Shown: in pieces, positions 55,960 through 64,000 of the stretch
How positions within the stretch are numbered: position 1 is the first letter of the stretch
Layout of the letters: every line of letters begins with the position of its first letter
Assembly: GCA_032622095.1 (NCBI GenBank)
Contig: CP136063.1
Location: 279,551,426-279,615,425 of the forward strand
Source: Siphonodentalium dalli
Lineage: Eukaryota > Mollusca > Scaphopoda > Gadilida > Siphonodentaliidae
Direction of reading: 5' to 3'
Length of the DNA stretch: 64,000 nucleotides
Position numbers and translations under genes: made by a program
The notes under the pieces: generated by a model
Database searches by the model: none
Seen by the model: only the letters and a program-made list of their open reading frames with translations
Told to the model about the DNA's origin: nothing

Positions 55960-56290
55960 CGTGAACCTTGCCTACAGACCACATCCTCATCCAACTAATG
56001 GTCACCAAACTTAATATGGATCATCTGGGTGACCACTAGATGGGAGCCATAAAATATTTCTGAATTTCATTGAAAAACATGGCTGCCAGCTTCCATCTTG
56101 GATTCTTCTCTTGGCATGGCTAAATCCTTTGGCATGCCCTGCAGGCCACATCCTTCATTCAATCATTACCAAACTTCATATGCAACTTCGGGGTAACTTC
56201 TAGATGGGAACCATCAATTTCTTCCAATTTTTTTTAAACATGGCTGCCAGCATCCATCTTGAATTTAAAATTTGAATCCATCTGCAACAC
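55960..56290. repeat. two diverged units related to the 58.7-61.3 kb array
   Basis: AACATGGCTGCCAGCTTCCA then TCTTGGATTCTTCTC and AACATGGCTGCCAGCATCCA then TCTTGAATTT, each preceded by a 'CCAAACTTNATATG' line. This is an upstream outlier of the intronic array. Confidence 0.6.
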
Positions 56291-56757
56291 AACAAAACTA
56301 AAATAAAGGATTATCATGCAAAGGTATTGCCGTTCGAATGTCTTCGCTCTCGCGATGGTCATTGTCAAAATTTTTTATTAAGTTTTCCCCTAAAATACAT
56401 ATTTCAAACTAATTTTATTTACAATTTGCTATAAATTTGGCACCATAAGGTGACTTTTTAGTAGTTTTTACCCCTTCTCAGAAACATTTTTGGCGATTTT
56501 CGTATGCATAAAAATGGAATACAGTCTGACCCTTATGCAAATAAACGATTAAAAAATGGTCTTTTTATAAGAAAATAGTTTGGTGCATGCATATTTTATG
56601 CAAATAGCCGAATTATGCATTTAAACGATATGCAATTAACTGAAATTGACTGTACCAATGTTATTTCCAGATGTGTCTCCTGTAAAATTAGATTTTTGTG
56701 GGGCACTACTTTTCAGAATCTCTGTCTGAAATCTAATGAGCAGAATTTTATTTGCAG

Positions 56758-59700
56758 GTCTGTTATTCTACTGACCAGATGTGAGTTAGCAGGATCAGTA
56801 CTCTGGATGATAATGCCTCCAAAAAGGAAACGAGATGAATCACCAGCAGCTGAGTTTGTCATTCCAGTAAAGAAGAAACAGAAAACTGATTCTTTGTCAA
56901 AGAAAAAGAATGCAAGCAAACTCAGTCCTATGCTTCAGAGAACTGTCAAATCTAAAACGGTGACAAGCAATTCATTGAAATCAAAGAAAGTACGGGAAGC
57001 CAATCCCAAGAGGAAGCCAATTAAAGATCCAAAGTTCACAAGCATCAAGAAAAATGTTCGAAAGAAAATTCCGAGTGCCCAGAAAAATGATTCTCCAAAA
57101 GTCTATGCAAGAAAGAGTGCTACTCTCTCACAAAGTAGTTCAAAGAAGCCTGGGTCATCAGCTGTCGCTGTGACTACCAATGTAACCAAGTTACTAGCTA
57201 ATGTCTCTAAACCTGAAGGTGGGTCCATATCCAGAAACGAGGTTAAAAAGACAAAAATAAGTTCAAAGAAAGGTAAACTAATCTCTCCTAAGAAAAACCC
57301 TGAAGATAGAAATCAGGATATTATTGACGATGAGAAAGATAAACTTATCCGATGCATTGGGTTGTCACCGACAACTCTCTGCAGCCTGGCTGGGTCAAAA
57401 TCTACAAAAGAGCATTCTTGTGCCGGTTCACAGAAGGGAAAAACAACTAATATTGGTAAAGATGTTCCGGTTGACACACCTCTTGGTATTACAGATTATC
57501 TGCTTAAATATCGCGGCAATGAAAGTCAAGGGAACTGTCCTATTCCACAGAGTATTCAAGTGTTCAAAACAGGAGCAACAATATCTGGAGATGGTATCGC
57601 TGTTCATTCGAAAATTAATGATACCCAACCAATCGAAGGTTCTAGTTCTAATGTTTCAAGGATTGATATATTTGAAGGGGAAAGATCTGAAACTAGGTCC
57701 TTGTCAAGGTCTCCAAAGAGAAGTCCTGCGAAAAAGATAGTTTTGAATGTCGAGACTGATGGAAAAAGTGTTATTACACAGACATTTGTTAAAGTCGAGA
57801 AGGGTAGAAGAAATTCTGTTCATATTAAAACAACAGAAGATGTTGACAATGAAATTTCTGCATCAAGAAATAAAAGGGATAGCAAGAAGAAATTTGATAT
57901 TAAAACCCCAACATCGACTAAGAACACAGTCGAAAGTAAAACTTTAAGAGCAGCAGCGGCTGATAAGTCATCACAGAAGCAGATCTTAGAGAAATGGCAT
58001 GATCAGTCCGTCAGCTTGTCTTCTCACATGTCACAGGAATTTCCTACTTATGGTACGTAAATATTCTTTCAATTGCGGCATAGCATTACATGCGTTTTGC
58101 AATATCAGTTTTAATTTAGGGTATAAACATGCTGTCTGGTGTGAATATGGGACGTTCATTGGTTGGTTTTACACTGGAAAATGCAGTTTTACCTGTGACA
58201 CGAGGAGCCGGTAAAACAGATATTGTTCATTGGAAAACACGAAGATTCTTATTCACACAGACCGAATAATCATGCTATAGCTACGAGATTCTGCCAAAGA
58301 GTTGCTGGAAGACCATGTCACTTCCTTCGAGAAATTGTGCTCCGTTCCACAAAGATATACTGGTAGTTCCATATTTCAATTAGAAAAATAACCGAATTTT
58401 CCAAAGGAATCCCTGAAATTTTTCACCTTTGATTTCGATATCATGCCAATTTGACATCATCGGATTTATGCACAAATTATATTAATACATCCCAGTTTCA
58501 TGGCCAAGTTGTACCAAAGTAGTTTCACTGTACTGACATGCCATTGACATTGTATTGCACTAGTGACCAAAGGTGCACATCGAACATCATGTCCGCTGTA
58601 ATTACGTCATCATTCCGACGTCCTTCGATTCATTTCCAAAGAACTGTTTAAATTAGAACATGACATACCGCTTATTAGCTCAACTTTACTTTGTAAAGTT
58701 TGAGCTATTGCCATGGCTTGGTATCCTTCGTCCGTGTGTGTGCGTGATGCAATAACAATTTCCTTTAGCACGGGCTACAGTTCGTACCTTTGGTCCGATT
58801 ATTATGAAATTTGTCATGGATGTTGACATTGGCATGTAGATGGGAACGAGTCATTTTGGGGTCATTCGGAAGAAAAAAACATGGCCGCCAGTGGCCATCT
58901 TGGATTTCAAAATTCGATCCATTAGCACGGGCTACAGGCCGTACTGTTCGTCTTATTGTCATGAAATTTGTAATGGATGTTAATATTGACATGTAGATGG
59001 GAACGAGTAATTTTGGGGTCATTCGGCCAAAAAACATGGCTGCCAGCAGCCATCTTGGATTTTACTCTTTGTATGACTAAATTCTTTAGCACAGGCTACA
59101 GGTCGTACCTTTAGTCTGATCATCATAAAATTTGTCATGGATGTTAACAATGACATGTAGATGGGAACGAGTCATTTTGGGGTCATTCGGCCGAAAAACA
59201 TGGCCGCCAGCAGCCATCTTGGATTTTACTCTTTGTATGACTAAATCATTTAGCACGGGCTACAGGTCGTACTTTTAGTCTGATCATCATAAAATTTGTC
59301 ATGAATGTTAATAATGACATGTAGATGGGAACGCGTCATTTTGGGGTCATTCGGCCAAAAAACATGGCCACCAGAAGCCATCTTGGATTTTACTCTTTGT
59401 ATGACTAAATCATTTAGCACGGGCTACAGGTCGTACCTTTAGTCTGATCATCATAAAAAATTGTAATGTAGATGGGAACGAGTCATTTTGGGGACATTCG
59501 GATGAAAAACATGGCCGCCAGTGGCCATCTTTGATTTCAAAATTCAATCCATTAGCACGGGTTACAGGTCGTACTGTTCGTCTGATTATCATGAAATTTG
59601 TCATGGATGTTAATATTGAGATGTAGATGGGAACGATTAATTTTGGGGTCATTCGGCGAAAAAACATTGCCGCTAGCAGCCATCTTGGATTTTACTCTTT

Positions 59701-62700
59701 GTATGACTAGATCCTTTAGCACAGGCTACAGGTCGTACCTTTAGTCTGATCATCATAAAATTTGTCATGGATGTTAACAATGACATGTAGATGGTAACAA
59801 GTCATTTAGAGGTCATTCGGCCAAAAAACATGGCCGCCAGCAGCCATCTTGGATTTTACTCTTTGTATGACTAAATCCTTTAGCACGGTCTACAGGTCGT
59901 ATCTTGAGTCTGATCATCATGAAATTTGTCATGTGGATGTTAACAATGACATGTAGATGGGAACGAGTCATTTTGGGGTCATTCGGCTGAAAAACATGGC
60001 CGCCAGCGGCCATCTTTGATTTCAAAATTTAATCCATTAGCACAGGCTACAGGTCGTACATGTAGATGGGAACGAGTCATTTTGAGGTCATTCGGCCAAA
60101 AAACATGGCCGCCAGCAGCCATCTTGGATTTTACTCTTTGTATGACTAGATCCTTTAGCACAGGCTACAGGTCGTACCTTCAGTCTGATCATCATAAAAT
60201 TTGTCATGGATGTTAACAATGACATGTAGATGGTAACAAGTCATTTAGAGGTCATTCGGCCAAAAAAAATGGCCGCCAGCAGCCATCTTGGATTTTACTC
60301 TTTGTATGACTAAATCATTTAGCACGGGCTACAGGTCGTACTTTTAGTCTGATCATCATAAAATTTGTCATGAATGTTAATAATGACATGTAGATGGGAA
60401 CGAGTCATTTTGAGGTCATTCGGCCAAAAAACATGGCCACCAGAAGCCATCTTGGATTTTACTCTTTGTATGACTAAATCCTTTAGCACGGACTACAGGT
60501 CGTACCTCGAGTCTGATCATCATGAAATTTTTCATGCCTGTTGAAATTGGAATGTAGATGGGAACGAGTCATTTTGGGGTCATTCGGATGAAAAACATGG
60601 CCGCCAGTGGCCATCTTTGATTTCAAAATTTAATCCATTAGCACAGGCTACAGGTCGTACTGTTCGTCTGATCATCATAAAATTTGTCATGGATGTTAAT
60701 ATTGACATGTAGATGGGAACGATTAATTTTGGGGTCATTCGGCCAAAAAACATGACTGCAGCAGCCATCTTGGATTTTACTCTTTGTATGACTAAATCAT
60801 TTAGCACAGGCTACAGGTCGTACTTTTAGTCTGATCATCATAAAATTTGTCATGGATGTTAACAATGACATGTAGATGGGAACGAGTCATTTTGGGGTCA
60901 TTCGTCCAAAAAACATGGCCGCCAGCGGCCATCTTTGATTTCAAAATTTAATCCATTAGCACAGGCTACAGGTCGTACCTTTAGTCTGATCATCATTAAA
61001 TTTGTCATGGATGTTAACAATGACATGTAGATGGGAACGAGTCATTTTGGGGTCATTTGTCCAAAAAACATGGCCGCCAGCAGCCATCTTAGATTTTACT
61101 CTTTGTATGACTAAATTCTTTAGCATGGGCTACAAGTCGTACCTTTAGTCTGATCGTCATAAAATTTGTTATGGATGTTAACGATGACATGTAGATGGGA
61201 TACAATCATTTTGGGGTCATTCGGCCGAAGACATGGCCGTCAGCAGCCATCTTGGATTTTACTTTTCTCTTCATGTCTATAAACTAGTATTAGACATTCC
61301 TAATCGCTCCATTGACTGTAATACATTAAATTATTCCATTTCCAAGTTGAGCTACAGTGTCATTGACACTTTCATTTATGATGTCGGTGTTTCATGTCTA
61401 ACAAGTATATGACAATAGGTTAATCAGCTGAATGTGAATGGCGACAGATTAATTTGTGACAGTAATAAATTGGACATCTGAATTGGGAAACGGGTCTATT
61501 CGATCTCATTTCCATGCATGTCTGTATTAAAAAATGTAATTTAATGTATCACAATTATTTAGTACCGATTAAAACTTTTCCCGACCAATTTATCATGATT
61601 AAAAAGGTTGCATATGCAGAGTTTAGGGTCTGAGAAACAGAAATTGGACTTTGCGTGGCCTTCAGATAATCAATCTTTATCATTTCCTCTCAATGGATTC
61701 TCCCAGTCAGTTAAAACGTGTACATCAGAATGGTCTATTATTTATTTGGAGGGATGTTAAGTTGGTAAAAGTTGCCGACAGATAAATAATAGTGCAGAAG
61801 GAGCCCTATTTATTGAGGGAAATGTTTAGGAAATAAATACAACAAACGACTTATTGTTGTTTGTTGAACTTATCATCTGAACATTTCCTATGGGATAACT
61901 ACTCATCAATAATGCTTTAGTATAGAAATAGTCATGCTATCTATCTTGTTGCTTGCATTCAATATCTTAGTGGAAGGACACCTCAAAATTGGGATTCAAT
62001 TCTTATGTTCCTAGTCATTGAGAAGTGCTTTTTTTGTCGTTTTTAATATAGTATTAACATAGGTTCCTGCGAAACTCGAGATTCGATTCGATGTGAAATC
62101 ATGCAAAAAGTTTGATTCGAATCAACATGATCGCAAAGATTCAATAAATTATCGAACCCACTAAACTGGGAGACTCCTGTGACTTTTTCTAATATATTAT
62201 AAAAAACAGTCCTCACAACATTGACTATATCTCATTTAACAGAAGGGAGATCGCGATAACCGCATAGTTATGTACATGTAGCAATCATTATGGTACACGC
62301 CATTCTGGACTCCTAGATCCTTGACATCTAGGTAAGTTTATTGAGTTTTTGAAGTTTTAACTGAGCGGATTTAGATTTCCCAATATTTTCAATATAATTA
62401 TTGACTGCATAATAATATCCTTATACATGTACTCATCATCCCAAAACATGATGCAAATGACGCCTTAATGTTATGACAATCACATTCGCAATGATTATTG
62501 AATGATTTCTGACAAGTACTATCATATAAGTAGCTGGGAATTGAATTACATCCCTTTGCTCTGGAGCGTCATGTGGAACATTGGATTACTCAACATGCAC
62601 CGAAATACATTTATGACCATTTGCCGCATGATAAATAAAGATCATGCGTTAATCCCCCAAAATCCTTTTCTCTATAGTATTGACTATTCACAGAACAAAT

Positions 62701-63311
62701 GAACCTCCATCTAGTCCGATTTCATTTATCAATTAAATTTTCCAGTTTAATCCAGAATACATTGTATTGCAGTGTTTGGACATAATTAATTGATAGATTA
62801 TTCATCATGTTTTCTATATAATCCCCATGACAAAACTTATTGTCAATGTCGCTGTACTTTTGATTGTGGTGATTCGATTTGATGTTCAAATCGATGTGCA
62901 ATCTTTCCCCTTATTTGATTCGAGGTTCGATTTGATGAAAAAATTGTGATTTGCAGGAGCCTATGTTAACATCTTGGGACTGCTACATGTAGGTAGGTGG
63001 GACAAGTGTCGGACGTTTGTCTACATTAGCATCCCGCCAATATCCCAAGCGGAAGTAAAGGTGTGGCCTCAGTCATGAAGTGATTTCGTTCTTTTATTTT
63101 TTTATTATTTCAGAAAAAGGTGATGGGTCTAGTGTTAGCCAAGATAAGGTGGGAGTAATGAAGCTGCAGAAGAAATCAACTGACATCCATGAGAAGGGTG
63201 ATAAACTTGGAGGTGAGAGTCCATCTACTGTGGGGAGTCAGCCTGCACCAATGAGATCTCCAGTCAAGAGACAGTTTTACTCACCAAAGCCACAGTATAG
63301 AAGTCCGGAAG
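56758..63311 (+). CDS. basic Ser/Lys-rich nuclear-type protein, two exons (gene continues right of window)
   Basis: Exon 1 (56758-58052) follows a TTTGCAG acceptor and contains the likely start ATG at 56813 (MPPKRKR); another ATG lies two codons earlier. It gives 413 codons to a phase-1 GTACGT donor. Exon 2 (63114-63311) adds 66 residues and ends at a phase-1 GTTAGT donor. The protein opens with a strong nuclear-localisation run (PPKRKR, then KKKQK). Most of it is low-complexity Lys/Ser, with SP and TP sites such as SLSRSPKRSPAKK and RSPVKRQFYSPK that would suit proline-directed kinases. Two less biased segments are about residues 178-260 (IIDDEKDKLIRCIGLS) and KIVLNVETDGKSVITQTFVK. No known domain is recognised. 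The codon pattern and junctions support a real gene; its function is unknown. Confidence 0.8.
56813..58052 (+). CDS. basic protein, coding part of first visible exon
   Basis: Starts MPPKRKRDESPAAEF and ends SQEFPTY plus one base. An untranslated stretch 56758-56812 links it to the acceptor, so at least one exon lies upstream, unplaced. Confidence 0.8.
58690..61270 (+). repeat. intronic array of about 14 units of roughly 180 bp with GCCATCTTGG motifs
   Basis: Each unit reads TTAGCACGGGCTACAGGTCG, AGTCTGATCATCATAAAATT, GTCATGGATGTTAACAATGA, ATGTAGATGGGAACGAGTCA, TTTTGGGGTCATTCGGCC, then ACATGGCCGCCAGCAGCC and CATCTTGGATTTTACTC. Some units are shortened. AGCTCAACTTTACTTTG before and CCAAGTTGAGCTA after are inverted, so the array may sit inside one mobile element. 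It fills about half of the intron. Confidence 0.9.
61688..61935. repeat. dispersed repeat, family E, copy 3
   Basis: Most complete copy: ATGGATTCTCCCAGTCAG, GGTCTATTATTTATTTGGAG, a hairpin around ACGACTTATTGTTGTTTGTT, and GGGATAACTACTCATCAATA. Confidence 0.65.
62054..62969. mobile_element. 0.9-kb inverted-end element with TTCGATTCGA motifs
   Basis: TTAACATAGGTTCCTGC at left and GCAGGAGCCTATGTTAA at right. Subterminal words such as GATTCGATTCGATGTG and TTCGAGGTTCGATTTGATG are repeated near both ends. hAT-like style, no clear target duplication. A 66-codon ORF inside (62502-62702) is not recognisable. Confidence 0.6.
63114..63311 (+). CDS. basic protein, second visible exon
   Basis: 198 bp, phase 1 at both ends. 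It completes a Glu codon with the previous exon, then reads KGDGSSVSQDKVGVMKLQKK and ends PQYRSPE. The acceptor is TTATTTCAG. A symmetric exon such as this could be skipped without shifting frame. Confidence 0.8.
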
Positions 63312-63336
63312 GTTAGTTTGTGAAACAGGTTATAGA

Positions 63337-63422
63337 TACAGTAATGCTCTAATTAATCGACTCCTTAACTACAGTAGAATTATGGGTAACTTTTCAGGAT
63401 TTAGTCGGAAATATGGCTTGTT
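63337..63422. mobile_element. family A MITE, copy 7, left arm only
   Basis: TACAGTAATGCTCTAATTAA to ATATGGCTTGTT, then unrelated DNA. It starts 26 bp after the exon 2 donor of the basic-protein gene. Confidence 0.75.
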
Positions 63423-63706
63423 ACATGTAGTGGAGCAACCACACATGATGTGCCTCAATTTGCCTTTTTTCGGCAAGTTGTGAAGTAATTACTTTCATTT
63501 TTATCGCGATGCTTCATTTCCAATTCCTCGTTTTTGCAATCTCCACACGGTTGCTAACCGGAAGTCACGTGACAATTTCTCCAAAATCTATACCCGCGAT
63601 CTTGAAAAATCACTGATGGATATAGAAAAAATTATATGACGTCATTCACCTGCCTTAGGTACAAGCACCCTTGGTGGTTGCTATTAAATATTGACATAAA
63701 AATAAA

Positions 63707-63962
63707 CAGGCCTCAAAATATGGTGCCGGATATTTGCAGAATGAGGTCCGTAGAGGGTGAATTTAGTGACGGTACCCCGCACAGCAGGTTTGAGTTACCA
63801 AATTCATCCTAGAGCTGGTGATCTCATTCTGCATGGCCTCATCTGCTATGGGAAACCTAGACTCAGATTTAGGGTCCCAGATGGTGAAGTGCACCCATTG
63901 GGCACCTCTATTATGCATTGTGTCATCTGCCAGTTTGGCGATATAGAGAAACTAAACTAAAA
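63707..63962. mobile_element. family C element fragment with tail
   Basis: TTTGCAGAATGAGGTCCGTA, a diverged hairpin, CATCTGCTATGGGAAACCTA and the tail GATATAGAGAAACTAAACTA. The last 40 bases of the window are A-rich. Confidence 0.65.
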
Positions 63963-64000
63963 AACTAAAAAACAAAAAGAAACTTTCCGAAAAACCTAAA

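Noticed and set aside
57324-57740. 138-codon ORF inside the basic-protein exon
   Set aside because: It is a shadow frame of the larger coding exon.

Overview
The window looks like animal nuclear DNA. It is AT-rich, its genes have introns with GT-AG junctions, and it is crowded with short transposons, satellites and fold-back DNA. Repeats with GACGGACGGAC tails, a conserved CAGGTGAGCTAA end and 'CAAGATGGCCGCC' arrays suggest a marine invertebrate, most likely a mollusc such as a bivalve. That placement is inference from repeat style.

Three split genes and one intronless gene can be supported. (1) Minus strand, 5947-10442: the first three coding exons of an SLC5-family sodium/solute symporter, which continues off the left edge. 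(2) Minus strand, 26636-39033: a complete four-exon gene for Mediator subunit 30 (MED30), 198 codons. (3) Plus strand, 30368-31126: an intronless seven-finger C2H2 zinc-finger gene inside MED30 intron 2, followed by a truncated inverted copy at 32513-33133. (4) Plus strand, 56758-63311 and beyond: two exons of a basic, Ser/Lys-rich, probably nuclear protein that I do not recognise.

Layout. 1-5.9 kb: small transposons and a 0.87 kb tandem array (2.0-2.87 kb) full of 5' splice-site consensus sequences. 5.9-10.4 kb: SLC5 exons, with a 143-bp satellite and a GATATC palindrome array in intron 1. 10.4-26.6 kb: intergenic, with a fold-back element at 11.56-12.85 kb, a decayed tyrosine-recombinase retroelement, a diverged array and a 3 kb inverted-repeat element. 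26.6-39.0 kb: MED30, with nested MITEs, a tRNA-like SINE and the zinc-finger palindrome in its introns. 39-56.7 kb: MITEs, LINE relics, a second fold-back element inside a 3.6 kb inverted-repeat element, and hAT-type elements. 56.7-64 kb: the basic-protein gene, with a 2.6 kb intronic array.

The most unusual system is a pair of fold-back elements at 11562-12849 and 45768-47190. Both have exact 6-bp target duplications and termini starting TAYGGA. Their inverted arms are tandem arrays of short perfect palindromes spaced about 21-22 bp, or two helical turns. Their palindrome sequences are unrelated. The second sits five codons into a small ORF, and removing the element plus one target copy gives back a continuous reading frame. 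A third array with the same spacing (GATATC) lies in the SLC5 intron.
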